A DNA stretch of 64,000 bases from Vibrio aquaticus (GTDB lineage Bacteria; Pseudomonadota; Gammaproteobacteria; Enterobacterales; Vibrionaceae), in contig NZ_RXZH01000001.1 of the NCBI RefSeq assembly GCF_003970385.1, forward strand, positions 682,001 to 746,000, written 5' to 3'. Made by a program: the position numbers and the translations under genes. The notes below the pieces were generated by a model, which was not told the origin of the DNA, did not search any database, and saw only the letters and a program-made list of their open reading frames with translations. Shown here in pieces: positions 1 through 9,383 of this stretch; within the stretch, counting starts at the first letter, position 1; each line of letters opens with the position of its first letter.

Positions 1-1211
1 AAACCAAAGCTCTGCCGAAACTCAGCTATTCTATTTTCATCCCTGAGTGGGATCTGATGCTGGGTACGGGGTTCTATACCGATGACATCGACGCGATCAT
101 CGCCGATATGGAAGACGCCACTCACAGCGCTCTGCAAACTACCCTCTCAGCTATTGTCGTCTTTTGTTTAGTCATTGCAGGGATCGTGGCGATCTTTGCG
201 GTTGCGGTGAATCGCACCATTATGAAACCTCTCGAGATGTTTGATGACTCTATTCGTTCCTTCGCCAGTGGAGATGCTGATCTAACAGCTCGAATGGAAG
301 ACTTCAAAGCGCCTGAATTTGCAAAGCTCAGCCAAAATTTCAATGCCTTTGTTGCGAGCTTACAAGAGATAATCCGAAACGTGAGTGACGTTGGGCAACA
401 GGTGGTATCGGAAACCAACAACATGTCAGGCCGCGCGGAAAAAGTGGATGAGCTGGCTTCTGGTCAACGCCAGGAGACCGAACAAGTCGCCACCGCAATG
501 ACTGAAATGACCACAACAGCCAGTGAAATTTCAAACAATGCTAGCCAAGCCGCTCATTCGGCGAAAGAGGCTGATGACAACGCGAAAGATGCCCAAAACA
601 TCGTTAACTCCGCAGCTAGCTCTGTCGAAGCGCTGGCCGAAGAAGTCTCACAAGCAAACAGCGTTATCTCTAGATTAGAGGGCGATGTGCAAAACATTTC
701 ATCCTCTCTAGAGGTGATTCAAGACATTGCCGAACAAACCAATCTATTGGCATTAAACGCAGCGATTGAGGCAGCCCGTGCCGGTGAACAAGGCCGAGGC
801 TTTGCCGTAGTTGCGGATGAAGTCCGTAAACTTGCTAGCCGCACCCAAGACAGTACCGGCGAGATCCACCAAATGATTGAGCAGCTCAAAGCGGCATCCG
901 ACGATGCAGTAAAAGCAATGGAATCGAGCCAAAAACGCGGCGCAAGCACGGTAGATGAAGCCAATGCAGCAGCACAAGCACTGATTCAAATTCAAGAATC
1001 CATCGGAACCATCATGGACATGAACTCACTGATTGCCACTGCGACCGAGGAGCAAAGCTTAGTCGGACAAGAAATATCTCAGCGTATCGTCGTCATCTCT
1101 GATCAAAGCTCGCAATCAGCAGAATTGGCCGATGAAAACCGAACGGGTAGCCAAGCACTCAATCATCGAGCCAATGAGCTGTATGATTTAGTGGGCAGGT
1201 TCACAGTGTAA
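1..1211 (+). CDS. Methyl-accepting chemotaxis protein, 5' truncated by window edge
   Basis: This is the C-terminal part of a chemotaxis receptor. The frame is open from base 3, and the residues before the ATG at 57 (reading ...FIPEWDL) look like the end of a periplasmic Cache sensor domain, so 57 is not the real start. In order it shows a membrane helix ([19 protein letters not shown]), a HAMP domain ([21 protein letters not shown]), and a long cytoplasmic coiled coil whose conserved hairpin tip is [20 protein letters not shown]. The tip would bind CheA and CheW. The ligand cannot be told because the sensor domain lies outside the window. A strong terminator follows, so it is transcribed apart from the purine genes. 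Confidence 0.95.
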   Translation, partial: TKALPKLSYSIFIPEWDLMLGTGFYTDDIDAIIADMEDATHSALQTTLSAIVVFCLVIAGIVAIFAVAVNRTIMKPLEMFDDSIRSFASGDADLTARMEDFKAPEFAKLSQNFNAFVASLQEIIRNVSDVGQQVVSETNNMSGRAEKVDELASGQRQETEQVATAMTEMTTTASEISNNASQAAHSAKEADDNAKDAQNIVNSAASSVEALAEEVSQANSVISRLEGDVQNISSSLEVIQDIAEQTNLLALNAAIEAARAGEQGRGFAVVADEVRKLASRTQDSTGEIHQMIEQLKAASDDAVKAMESSQKRGASTVDEANAAAQALIQIQESIGTIMDMNSLIATATEEQSLVGQEISQRIVVISDQSSQSAELADENRTGSQALNHRANELYDLVGRFTV

Positions 1212-1229
1212 CCAAATTAGCTCTTAAGT

Positions 1230-1267
1230 AAGCCGCTATTCTGATTGTCAGAACTTAGCGGCTTTTT
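1230..1267 (+). terminator. Rho-independent terminator after the receptor gene
   Basis: AAGCCGCTA and TAGCGGCTT form a stem around a short AT-rich loop, followed by a T run. It sits about 20 bp after the receptor stop codon. Confidence 0.85.
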
Positions 1268-1343
1268 CATTGCAATATTTGTAAACAGCTTGTTACTCTC
1301 ATTGCTGAGTCAGGGGTCGCAAAACACTCCCTATGCTAGCCAC

Positions 1344-1355
1344 ATGTATACAAAG
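1344..1355. promoter_or_regulatory. TGTATACA palindrome upstream of the GntR gene
   Basis: ATGTATACAAAG contains the palindrome TGTATACA, 55 bp before the GntR start. Closely related palindromes precede xdhA, puuE and uraH. FCD-type GntR regulators commonly bind short palindromes with this T-rich/A-rich, TGT..ACA pattern, so this could be an autoregulatory site. That assignment is inference. Confidence 0.5.
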
Positions 1356-1409
1356 TAAAGTATGATTGTTTTATCAGGGAAATAAATGGTTTGAGAGTGA
1401 AAACCGCCT

Positions 1410-2141
1410 ATGGCAAATCTTAAAAATTCTGTGGCAAAAAACATCAAGACAAAAGTCGCAGGTCAAACTCAAGATGACGTGGTTTATTGCCATATTTTTG
1501 ATGCAATTCTAGAACAGCGTTTACCACCAGCGACCAAGCTTAACGAAGAAGCTTTGGCCGAGATCTTCAATGTCAGCCGCACCATTATTCGCCGCGCTCT
1601 GTTGCGTTTGTCTATGGAGCAGGTCGTCAGTATTCGCCCTAACCGTGGTGCAATGGTTGCCGCTCCTACCAAAGCAGAAGCCAAGCAGATCATTAAAGCG
1701 CGTGAAGTCATGGAACTTGCCATCACCGAACTCGCGGTTGCACACGCTACCCCAGCGAAGATTGAAGAGTGTCGTAAATTGGTTGAGGTCGAAAACGAGG
1801 CTTTTGCCAACAATGACTACGGAAAAGGGCTTCGCCTGTCTGGTGAGTTTCATATCAAGCTTGCTGAGATGGCCAACAACGCACCGCTGTTGGCTTTCCA
1901 ACGCAGCTTAGTATCACAAACCTCTCTTCTCATTGCTCAATACGAAACGGGCACTCACTCAAATTGTTCTTTGGATGAGCACTCCAACCTGCTCGATGCC
2001 ATCGAGTCAGGGGATGCAGAGCAAGCCGTATCGTTAATGCAAGAGCACATCGATCACATTCGCTCTAAATTGAATCTCGATAGCAACTCGGCATCGAATG
2101 ATTTGCACGTGGTTTTTTCGGATGTACTGAATAACCGATAG
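1410..2141 (+). CDS. GntR family (FadR/FCD subfamily) transcriptional regulator, likely purine catabolism regulator
   Basis: A 243-residue DNA-binding repressor or activator. Residues about 25-85 form the winged helix typical of GntR proteins (LPPATKLNEEALAEIFNVSR followed by TIIRRALLRL). Residues about 95-220 form the all-helical FCD ligand domain, with AREVMELAITELA, FHIKLAEMA and EHIDHIRSKL matching the usual metal/ligand-binding helices. It stands directly before xdhABC-guaD in the same direction but is separated from them by a terminator and a 324-bp control region. TGTATACA-type palindromes occur before this gene and before both purine blocks, so I infer it controls purine degradation. 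The effector is unknown; urate, xanthine or allantoin-pathway compounds are possible. The ribosome binding site is weak (GAGAG, 12 nt away). Confidence 0.9.
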   Translation: MANLKNSVAKNIKTKVAGQTQDDVVYCHIFDAILEQRLPPATKLNEEALAEIFNVSRTIIRRALLRLSMEQVVSIRPNRGAMVAAPTKAEAKQIIKAREVMELAITELAVAHATPAKIEECRKLVEVENEAFANNDYGKGLRLSGEFHIKLAEMANNAPLLAFQRSLVSQTSLLIAQYETGTHSNCSLDEHSNLLDAIESGDAEQAVSLMQEHIDHIRSKLNLDSNSASNDLHVVFSDVLNNR

Positions 2142-2165
2142 TAACGCATTGATATCGATATCTTT

Positions 2166-2192
2166 AGCCTAGCGATCCGCTGGGCTTTTTTA
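2166..2192 (+). terminator. Rho-independent terminator after GntR gene
   Basis: AGCCTAGCG and CGCTGGGCT pair (one G-U) around ATC and run into a T6 tract, 25 bp past the GntR stop. It separates the regulator from the xdh transcript. Confidence 0.8.
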
Positions 2193-2217
2193 GCTCCAAG
2201 CATACTCACCCATCAAG

Positions 2218-2241
2218 ATTGTACACAATAAGATGTACAAT
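2218..2241. promoter_or_regulatory. Pair of GntR-type operator candidates upstream of xdhA
   Basis: ATTGTACACAAT (2218-2229) and ATGTACAAT (2233-2241) lie side by side with centres about 14 bp apart. They resemble the perfect ATTGTATACAAT before puuE at 30129. They would suit binding by the neighbouring GntR protein; this is inferred from shared sequence and position. Confidence 0.5.
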
Positions 2242-2377
2242 ATTAAAAAACTTTACGTAAAGATTCTTCAGTCTAGCCAAAAACTTAGTTCATAAGTTTC
2301 AAACAGTTACTACGTCAGTTCTCATTTATAAGTAACTTAAGCCATACTTTCTATGTTGCATTTTTGTAAATTTAAAG

Positions 2378-2421
2378 TTGACCTTGTGGTCAAAATAACC
2401 AATTATTGACCACAAGGTCAG
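2378..2421. promoter_or_regulatory. Two tandem TTGACC-N4-GGTCA operators (RutR-like) upstream of xdhA
   Basis: TTGACCTTGTGGTCAA (2378-2393) and TTGACCACAAGGTCAG (2406-2421) are each palindromic, and together they form a perfect 15-bp inverted repeat with a 12-bp spacer. The E. coli RutR consensus, as I recall it, is TTGACCANNTGGTCAA; the copies differ from it at one and two positions. RutR is a TetR-family uracil sensor that also touches purine catabolism genes. No TetR gene is in the window. The pair could instead act as an RNA hairpin in a long 5' leader, or bind another TetR or nuclear-receptor-like half-site protein. Confidence 0.55.
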
Positions 2422-2465
2422 AAAAATAATTACGAAACAAAAGTGTCAATACACAAGGAGGTCTC

Positions 2466-3911
2466 TTGATTACTTTCCTACTCAATCAAGAACTCAGACA
2501 AGAAAGTGAGCTGTCGCCAAATATGACGGTCCTTCAATACCTGAGAACAGAAGTACAAAAAACAGGTACCAAAGAAGGTTGTGGTTCAGGTGACTGTGGT
2601 GCCTGTACAGTCGTACTAGGTGAAGTAATCGACGGTCAGCTTCAGTACCGTTCAGTCAACTCTTGTTTGACGTTCGTCTCAAGCCTACACGGTAAGCAAT
2701 TGATTACTGTGGAAGATCTTCAAAACAACAACAAACTGCACCCGACTCAGCAAGCGATGGTCGACTTCCACGGTTCACAATGTGGTTACTGTACGCCGGG
2801 TTTCATTATGTCGATGTTCGCCCTCAGCAAGAACAAACCAGCCGCCAACAAAGAAGACGTAATGGAATCCCTAGCAGGCAACTTATGTCGCTGTACGGGT
2901 TACCGTCCAATAGTGGATGCTGCGTTATCTCTTGCGTCTGATGAGCCATTGATGGATCAGTTCGTAGAACTAGAGAAAACCACCATCGCAAGACTGCAAA
3001 CCCTACAAGAGCAGCCAGCAAGCCTAAGCTATGGCCACTTAACCGCGTACCTTCCTCGTAGCGTAAATGAGCTGGCTGATCTTTATTCTTCACACCCTAA
3101 TGCCAAACTGGTGGCAGGCGGTACGGACTTGGCCCTTGAGGTGACTCAGTTCCACCGTGAAATCGAAACACTGATTAACGTCACTCAAGTAGAAGACATG
3201 AAAGTGTGTGAAGAAAGTGAAGACGCGCTGCATATCGGCGCTAACGTTGCCATCAGTGATGCGTACAAGCTTCTTACTAGTCACTACACCGATTTTGGTG
3301 AATTGCTGCACCGCTTTGCCTCTCTGCAGGTACGTAACCAAGGCACGCTTGGCGGCAACATTGGTAACGCTTCGCCAATCGGTGATGCGCCCCCACTTCT
3401 GATTGCACTCAACGCGCAAGTAAAACTGCGTCGTGGCAAGCAATCACGTGTAATGCCAATCGAAGATTACTTCATTAGCTACAAAGTCACGGCTCAGCAA
3501 GAGAGTGAGTTTATCGAGCAAGTGATCATCCCGAAACCGAAAGCTAATGAGACGTTCCGCGCTTACAAACTTTCTAAGCGTCTGGACGATGATATTTCAG
3601 CGGTTTGTGGCGCATTCAATATCCAGATTGAAGACAACAAAGTGATTAGCGCTCGTATCGCCTTTGGTGGCATGGCGGCAACCCCCAAACGTGCCACTCG
3701 ATGTGAAAATGTACTGCTTGGTAAAGAATGGACGGAAGCGAACGTCAATGAAGCGATGCAAGAGATTCACAATGACTTCGAGCCTCTGTCCGATTTCCGT
3801 GCCAGCAAAGAGTACCGTTCAATGACGGCAGCCAACATGCTGCGCCGCTTCTACATCGAACAGAACCATCAGAATAACCAGATTGAAACAAGGGTAACGT
3901 CTTATGTCTAA
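2466..3911 (+). CDS. xdhA: Xanthine dehydrogenase small subunit (2Fe-2S and FAD)
   Basis: Carries electrons from the molybdenum subunit to NAD+ during hypoxanthine/xanthine oxidation to urate. Residues 1-75 form a plant-type 2Fe-2S domain with C39, C44, C47 and C67. Residues 75-155 form the second cluster domain with C106, C109, C141 and C143 (CGYCTPGF, CRCTGYRP). Residues about 195-360 are the FAD domain (VAGGTDLAL, LGGNIGNASPIGD), and the rest is the CO-dehydrogenase flavoprotein C-terminal domain. The start is TTG: an AAGGAGGT sequence ends 3-4 nt before it and the conserved N-terminus begins there, whereas the next ATG would remove conserved residues. The gene overlaps xdhB by 8 bp. Confidence 0.97.
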   Translation: MITFLLNQELRQESELSPNMTVLQYLRTEVQKTGTKEGCGSGDCGACTVVLGEVIDGQLQYRSVNSCLTFVSSLHGKQLITVEDLQNNNKLHPTQQAMVDFHGSQCGYCTPGFIMSMFALSKNKPAANKEDVMESLAGNLCRCTGYRPIVDAALSLASDEPLMDQFVELEKTTIARLQTLQEQPASLSYGHLTAYLPRSVNELADLYSSHPNAKLVAGGTDLALEVTQFHREIETLINVTQVEDMKVCEESEDALHIGANVAISDAYKLLTSHYTDFGELLHRFASLQVRNQGTLGGNIGNASPIGDAPPLLIALNAQVKLRRGKQSRVMPIEDYFISYKVTAQQESEFIEQVIIPKPKANETFRAYKLSKRLDDDISAVCGAFNIQIEDNKVISARIAFGGMAATPKRATRCENVLLGKEWTEANVNEAMQEIHNDFEPLSDFRASKEYRSMTAANMLRRFYIEQNHQNNQIETRVTSYV

Positions 3912-6291
3912 CGCACACCACCCGACTCTCTCTCATGATGAGATGGTCGCCATCGTAAAGCAGGATCTTAAAACTGGCGTTGGTAAAAGCGTAAAACACG
4001 ACAGCGCCCCAAAACAAGTAACCGGTGAAGCGGTCTACATCGATGACCGTTTAGAGTTCCCGAATCAGCTTCATGTGTATGCGCGTTTAAGTACCCAAGC
4101 GCACGCAAAAATTACCAAGCTTGATGTCTCGCCATGTTACGAATTTGAAGGCGTAGCCATTGCCATTACCCACGAAGACATCCCTGGTCAACTGGATATC
4201 GGTGCGGTTTTCCCTGGGGACCCGCTACTGGCTGATGGCCTAGTTCAATACTACGGCCAACCTATCATTGCCGTTGCTGCTAACGATATGGAAACAGCAC
4301 GCAAAGCGGCTCAAGCGGCTATCGTTGAATACGAAGCGCTACCTCCTGTTCTTGATGTCAAAGAAGCACTGGAAAAAGAGCTGTTCGTAACAGAAAGCCA
4401 CCAGCAAAAACGTGGCGACTCAGCAACTGCCATTGCAAACGCAAAACACGTGATTGAGGGCGATATTGATATCGGTGGTCAAGAGCACTTCTACCTTGAA
4501 ACCCAAGTGAGCAGCGTGATGCCAACCGAAGATGGCGGCATGATCGTTTACACTTCAACGCAGAACCCGACTGAAGTGCAAAAACTGGTTGCCGAAGTGC
4601 TTGGTGTTCCAATGCACAAAGTGGTGATTGATATGCGCCGCATGGGTGGTGGTTTTGGTGGTAAAGAGACCCAAGCCGCAGCACCTGCATGTATGGCAGC
4701 TGTAATTGCTCACCTAACTAAACGCCCGACGAAGATGCGCCTACCGCGCGCAGAAGACATGACCATGACGGGTAAACGCCACCCATTCTACAACCAGTAC
4801 AAAATTGGTTTTGATGATGATGGTGTGATTCAAGGCTCTGAGATCATCGTGTCAGGTAACTGTGGTTACTCACCAGATTTATCAAGCTCGATTGTCGATC
4901 GTGCGATGTTCCACTCTGACAACGCCTACTACCTAGGTGATGCGACAGTCACTGGTCACCGCTGTAAGACTAACACGGCATCGAATACCGCTTACCGTGG
5001 TTTTGGTGGCCCACAAGGCATGATGACCATCGAGCACATCATGGATGAGATTGCGCTCTATCTGGGTAAAGATCCTCTCGAAGTACGTAAAGCGAATTAC
5101 TACGGTGGTGAAGGACGTAACGTCACTCACTACTACCAAACGGTTGAAGATAACTTCTTACCAGAGATCACCGAACAACTTGAGCAAAGCAGTGACTACC
5201 ACGCGCGTCGTAGAGCCATTGCTGAGTTCAATAAGCAAAGCCCTATCTTGAAAAAAGGCTTAGCGATTACTCCGGTGAAATTTGGTATTTCATTCACGGC
5301 GACTTTCCTAAACCAAGCAGGTGCTCTAGTACACATCTACACCGATGGCAGTATTCATTTGAATCACGGTGGTACTGAAATGGGACAAGGCTTGAATATC
5401 AAAGTGGCACAAATCGTTGCACAGGAGTTCCAAGTTGATGTTGAACGTATCCAAATCACCGCTACCAATACCGACAAAGTACCGAACACATCGCCAACCG
5501 CGGCCTCATCGGGCGCCGACCTCAATGGTAAAGCAGCCCAAAATGCCGCTCTGACGATCAAACAACGCCTGATTGATTTTGCTTCTAGCCACTTCAAAGT
5601 CTCGCCAGAGGAAGTGATATTTAAAAACGGCATGATTGTCATCCGTGATGAGATCATGACCTTTGAATCCTTTGTTCAACTGGCCTACTTCAACCAAGTA
5701 TCGCTATCAAGCACAGGCTTCTACCGTACACCGAAGATCTACTACGATCATGAGAAAGCACGTGGCCGTCCGTTCTACTACTACGCTTACGGTGCCTCTT
5801 GTTCAGAAGTTATCGTTGATACGCTAACGGGCGAATACAAGATCCTTCGTGCAGACATTCTTCACGATGTCGGCGCCTCGCTGAACCCTGCTATCGATAT
5901 TGGTCAGGTAGAAGGCGGCTTCCTGCAAGGTGTAGGCTGGCTAACGACTGAAGAGCTGGTTTGGAACGAGCAAGGCCGCTTGATGACCAACGGCCCTGCA
6001 AGTTACAAGATCCCAGCGATTGCGGATATGCCGATTGAGTTCCATACCCACCTTTTGGAAAACAGAGCAAACCCAGAAGATACGGTATTCAACTCGAAAG
6101 CTGTGGGTGAACCGCCGTTCATGCTCGGAATGTCAGTGTGGAGCGCTCTAAGAGATGCGATTGCTTCTGTTGCCGTAGATGGTGCCATTCCAAAACTGGA
6201 TACACCTGCAACACCTGAGCGCGTTCTGATGGCGATAGCTAAAGTGACTCAGCCTCAGAAGACCTCACAGCAAAGCACTCAGGAAGCATAA
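3904..6291 (+). CDS. xdhB: Xanthine dehydrogenase molybdopterin-binding subunit
   Basis: Catalytic subunit that hydroxylates hypoxanthine and xanthine at a sulfurated molybdenum centre. The 795-residue length is normal for the split bacterial enzyme. Visible landmarks are the cofactor loop GGGFGGKE near residue 248, RGFGGPQG near 365, EMGQGLN in the Q-loop region, and VGEPPFMLG, whose E736 should be the catalytic glutamate. An aldehyde-oxidase N-terminal hammerhead domain covers about residues 30-140. The start codon overlaps the end of xdhA, which suggests translational coupling and 1:1 synthesis. It is followed 30 bp later by xdhC, whose product matures this subunit. Confidence 0.97.
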   Translation: MSNAHHPTLSHDEMVAIVKQDLKTGVGKSVKHDSAPKQVTGEAVYIDDRLEFPNQLHVYARLSTQAHAKITKLDVSPCYEFEGVAIAITHEDIPGQLDIGAVFPGDPLLADGLVQYYGQPIIAVAANDMETARKAAQAAIVEYEALPPVLDVKEALEKELFVTESHQQKRGDSATAIANAKHVIEGDIDIGGQEHFYLETQVSSVMPTEDGGMIVYTSTQNPTEVQKLVAEVLGVPMHKVVIDMRRMGGGFGGKETQAAAPACMAAVIAHLTKRPTKMRLPRAEDMTMTGKRHPFYNQYKIGFDDDGVIQGSEIIVSGNCGYSPDLSSSIVDRAMFHSDNAYYLGDATVTGHRCKTNTASNTAYRGFGGPQGMMTIEHIMDEIALYLGKDPLEVRKANYYGGEGRNVTHYYQTVEDNFLPEITEQLEQSSDYHARRRAIAEFNKQSPILKKGLAITPVKFGISFTATFLNQAGALVHIYTDGSIHLNHGGTEMGQGLNIKVAQIVAQEFQVDVERIQITATNTDKVPNTSPTAASSGADLNGKAAQNAALTIKQRLIDFASSHFKVSPEEVIFKNGMIVIRDEIMTFESFVQLAYFNQVSLSSTGFYRTPKIYYDHEKARGRPFYYYAYGASCSEVIVDTLTGEYKILRADILHDVGASLNPAIDIGQVEGGFLQGVGWLTTEELVWNEQGRLMTNGPASYKIPAIADMPIEFHTHLLENRANPEDTVFNSKAVGEPPFMLGMSVWSALRDAIASVAVDGAIPKLDTPATPERVLMAIAKVTQPQKTSQQSTQEA

Positions 6292-6321
6292 CAAAGGGCT
6301 TAACCGTTCAAGGAGAGACGT

Positions 6322-7173
6322 ATGTTTAAGGACAATTGGATTCATGAACTGGCACAACTAGAAAAAAACAGCGAACCGTGTGTGATGGTAACGGTATTGG
6401 AAGACCGTGGCTCTGTGCCAAGGGATGCCGGAACCAAAATGCTCGTGACCCGTGACCGCTTGATTGCCACCATTGGTGGTGGTCATCTAGAGCACGTAGC
6501 GACCAAAATGGCACGTGAAATGCTCATCGCGGGTGAACGCTCACTAAAAGTAGAACGCTTTAATCTTGGTGCTCGTTTGGGGCAGTGTTGCGGCGGAATG
6601 GCAACACTTAGCTTCGAACCGATTGGCACCGCGCAAAAGCATCTGGTTGTGTTCGGTGCAGGTCATGTTGCCAAAGCCCTTTTACATATCGTCTCCACCC
6701 TTCCTTTCCGAGTCACTTGGATTGATGAACGCGATGACGTTTTCCCTGAAGATCTGCCACGTAATGTCACCAAGGTCGTCACCGATGATCCGGTGGGTGA
6801 CGTTCGTGACTTGCCACCAAATAGTTACTACTTGGTGATGACGCATAACCACCAGCTCGACTTTGACCTCGCTAGAGCCATTATTGACCGTGATGACAGC
6901 GTCTATTTCGGCATGATTGGTTCGCTAACCAAACGTAAGAAATTCGATATGCGTTTAGCGCAGCGTGGTTACACCGATGCACAAATCGACACTATGATTT
7001 GCCCGATTGGTGTCAGCATGGTGAATGGAAAACACCCAGCAGAGATCGCTGTCTCGGTTGCAGGTGAACTTATCGCACACTATCAGGGCATTCCCCTTGA
7101 ACAAAAACGCCCTACGGCACACAGTAAAAGTAATCAACAGAGCGATTCCGAATTGGAAGAGAAAATCGCCTAA
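6322..7173 (+). CDS. xdhC: XdhC, xanthine dehydrogenase maturation chaperone
   Basis: Binds molybdenum cofactor, allows its sulfuration and hands it to XdhB. The 283-residue protein has the N-terminal XdhC/CoxI segment (VTVLEDRGSVPRDAGTKMLV and IGGGHLEHVA) and the C-terminal Rossmann part (HLVVFGAGHVAKALLHI). The CCGGM motif near residue 92 is in the region where family members carry conserved cysteines. It follows xdhB by 30 bp with a good AAGGAGAG ribosome binding site. The last 25 residues are polar and probably disordered. Confidence 0.95.
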   Translation: MFKDNWIHELAQLEKNSEPCVMVTVLEDRGSVPRDAGTKMLVTRDRLIATIGGGHLEHVATKMAREMLIAGERSLKVERFNLGARLGQCCGGMATLSFEPIGTAQKHLVVFGAGHVAKALLHIVSTLPFRVTWIDERDDVFPEDLPRNVTKVVTDDPVGDVRDLPPNSYYLVMTHNHQLDFDLARAIIDRDDSVYFGMIGSLTKRKKFDMRLAQRGYTDAQIDTMICPIGVSMVNGKHPAEIAVSVAGELIAHYQGIPLEQKRPTAHSKSNQQSDSELEEKIA

Positions 7174-7214
7174 CCCAAGTCGTGGTTAATTTTGGGTTAT
7201 AAAAGGAAGTAACA

Positions 7215-8552
7215 ATGACAACGCAACGCAACGCTTATCGTGCAGCCATTTTGCACAGCATCGCTGATCCGAAAGATGTCGGACTGGATAACTCTTACCA
7301 ATTCTTCGATGACGGTATCATCGTGGTTGAAGATGGTCATATTGTCGATATCGGTGAAACGGAAGAAGTTCTTGCTCGCCAACCTAAGGATATCAGCATT
7401 ACCGAATACGAAGATAAGCTAATCACATCAGGCTTTATCGACACCCATATTCATTACCCTCAAACGGGCATGATTGCTTCTTATGGCGAACAGCTGCTCG
7501 ACTGGCTAGAGAACTACACCTTCCCAGAAGAACGTCGCTTTAAGAACCCGGTCTACGCGCACAAAGTCGCTAAACTGTTCTTTGACGAGCTAGCCAGTAA
7601 CGGCACGACAACGGCACTGGTGTTCGGTACCGTACACAAAGAATCGGTCGATGTGTTCTTCGAAGAAGCGCAAAAACGCAAACTGCGTATGATTGCGGGT
7701 AAGGTATTAATGGATCGCAACGCGCCAGATTACCTAACAGACACCCCAGAATCAGGCTACGAAGCATCGAAAGAGCTGATCGAAAAGTGGCACAATAAAG
7801 ACCGTTTGTTGTATGCGGTGACACCTCGCTTTGCACCAACCAGTACCCCAGAGCAGCTAGCCACTGTGGGTAAGCTGCTTGAAGAATATCCTGATGTTTA
7901 CATGCACACTCACCTTTCTGAAAACAAGAAAGAGATTGAATGGGTACTTGAACTGTTCCCTGAACGTGACTCCTACCTCGATGTTTACGATCATTATGGT
8001 TTACTACACAAGCGCTCTGTCTTCGCTCACGGTATTCATCTATCAGACTGTGAATGTAAACGCTTGGCTGATACCGAATCGGCTATCGCTTTCTGCCCAA
8101 CCTCTAATCTATTCTTGGGTTCTGGTCTGTTTAAGCTGCCTAAACTTGAAGAGCACGGTGTAAGAGTTGGCATGGGTACCGATGTGGGTGCTGGTACCAG
8201 CTTTTCGATTCTGCAAACCATGAGTGAAGCGTACAAAATTATGCAGCTGCAGCAAGAGAAGCTTCATCCGCTCAAATCACTGTTCTTAGCCACCTTAGGG
8301 GGCGCACGTTCGCTTCACCTAGAGGATAAGATTGGTAACTTGGAAGTGGGTAAAGAAGCTGACTTTGTTGTACTCGATTTACACGCAACTCAGTTGATGC
8401 GCTTTAGAATGCACCAAGCCACTACTCTTGAAGAAAAGCTGTTTGTATTAATGAGCTTAGGCGATGACCGCACAGTGTGTGAGACCTTCATTTATGGTGA
8501 GAAAGCCTACGATGCGCAAGGAAACATCGACGTAAAAAAGTTCGCTAGTTAA
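7215..8552 (+). CDS. guaD: Guanine deaminase
   Basis: Zinc amidohydrolase that turns guanine into xanthine plus ammonia, feeding XdhAB. The metal site is visible as H78 and H80 in GFIDTHIHYP, a histidine in HTHLSENKKE, a histidine in FAHGIHLSD, and an aspartate in MGTDVGAGTS. The 445-residue length is typical. It is the last gene of the xdhABC-guaD unit, 42 bp after xdhC, with a GGAAG ribosome binding site, and a strong terminator follows. Confidence 0.96.
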   Translation: MTTQRNAYRAAILHSIADPKDVGLDNSYQFFDDGIIVVEDGHIVDIGETEEVLARQPKDISITEYEDKLITSGFIDTHIHYPQTGMIASYGEQLLDWLENYTFPEERRFKNPVYAHKVAKLFFDELASNGTTTALVFGTVHKESVDVFFEEAQKRKLRMIAGKVLMDRNAPDYLTDTPESGYEASKELIEKWHNKDRLLYAVTPRFAPTSTPEQLATVGKLLEEYPDVYMHTHLSENKKEIEWVLELFPERDSYLDVYDHYGLLHKRSVFAHGIHLSDCECKRLADTESAIAFCPTSNLFLGSGLFKLPKLEEHGVRVGMGTDVGAGTSFSILQTMSEAYKIMQLQQEKLHPLKSLFLATLGGARSLHLEDKIGNLEVGKEADFVVLDLHATQLMRFRMHQATTLEEKLFVLMSLGDDRTVCETFIYGEKAYDAQGNIDVKKFAS

Positions 8553-8583
8553 GCCTATCTCACTGGCTTAATAACTATTGAAT

Positions 8584-8618
8584 AACAAAGCGCTCTCAAT
8601 CATTGAGAGCGCTTTGTT
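8584..8618. terminator. Bidirectional terminator between guaD and the binding-protein gene
   Basis: AACAAAGCGCTCTCAAT and its exact reverse complement are separated by one base, giving a 17-bp stem. A T-rich tract lies on one side and an A-rich tract on the other, so it can stop both the guaD transcript and the convergent minus-strand transcript. Confidence 0.9.
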
Positions 8619-8633
8619 GTTATTAAATACTCG

Positions 8634-9362
8634 TTATTTAATGCCATACTTAGCGAGAATTTTATCAAACGTACCGTTAGATTTTATCTCCGCAAGCCCT
8701 TTATTAAACGCTTCTATGTATTGAGCATGATTAGGGTTAGCCAGTCCGGCAGTCACATGCAGGGGATTAACCGATAGAGCATTGGCTGTAAATTCAAAAT
8801 CGGCGACATTCATTCCGGCGCCCGACAGTGTTGACTTCGCCACCAACTCATCTTCAAGCGTTAGATCGATTCGTTTCGCCATCAATTTCTTCGCATTTGC
8901 CACCAAGTCATTCGCTTCAGGTTTCTTAAAGTTCGTCGCCCCCAAGAACTCATCGCCATAACCATAGTTACGAATAACACCCACTGTTTTGCCGGACAAA
9001 CTGTCTAACCCATTGTATTCGAAGCCATCACCCTTACGTTTAATAAACTTGAGTGAGTTCTCTAGGTACGGTTCGCTGTACTTGAGGAAAGAGGTCCGCT
9101 CGCTGGTGAACCAAGTGGCCACTAGCACGTCCACTTTACCTGCTTTGACCTCATTCAATGCGCGTGTCCAAGGCATTATTTTAAAATCAACAGTATGCCC
9201 CTGAGACTTAAACGCTTCTGTGATTATCTCTACCGAGACGCCCGGGCTAGCCTTATCTTTTTGAACAAATGGCGCCCATGGGTCTTGCGCAGCAGTAATG
9301 GTCGCAGAGTGCGCAACGATAGAAAACATCGCACCTGCTAGCAGTAAAAAAAAGTTTCTCAT
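8634..9362 (-). CDS. Periplasmic solute-binding protein, SBP_bac_3 family
   Basis: A 242-residue exported protein with a clear signal peptide (MRNFFLLLAGAMFSIVAHSA). The mature part has the family-3 layout of amino-acid-type binding proteins: an early aromatic site (DPWAPF), an MPWTRAL segment, a basic loop, and SGKTVGVIRNYGYGDEF at the domain crossover. No permease or ATPase gene is adjacent. It follows a chemotaxis receptor gene by 21 bp in the same direction. This suggests it may present a ligand to that receptor, or respond to the same ligand, rather than serve an ABC importer. The ligand is not predictable from sequence alone. Confidence 0.85.
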   Translation of the reverse strand: MRNFFLLLAGAMFSIVAHSATITAAQDPWAPFVQKDKASPGVSVEIITEAFKSQGHTVDFKIMPWTRALNEVKAGKVDVLVATWFTSERTSFLKYSEPYLENSLKFIKRKGDGFEYNGLDSLSGKTVGVIRNYGYGDEFLGATNFKKPEANDLVANAKKLMAKRIDLTLEDELVAKSTLSGAGMNVADFEFTANALSVNPLHVTAGLANPNHAQYIEAFNKGLAEIKSNGTFDKILAKYGIK

Positions 9363-9383
9363 AACGTTTCCTCTGTTTGATGA

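Noticed and set aside
2378..2421. Reading the TTGACC dyads as a simple intrinsic terminator
   Set aside because: No T run follows, and each half is itself a dyad, which fits protein-binding sites better.
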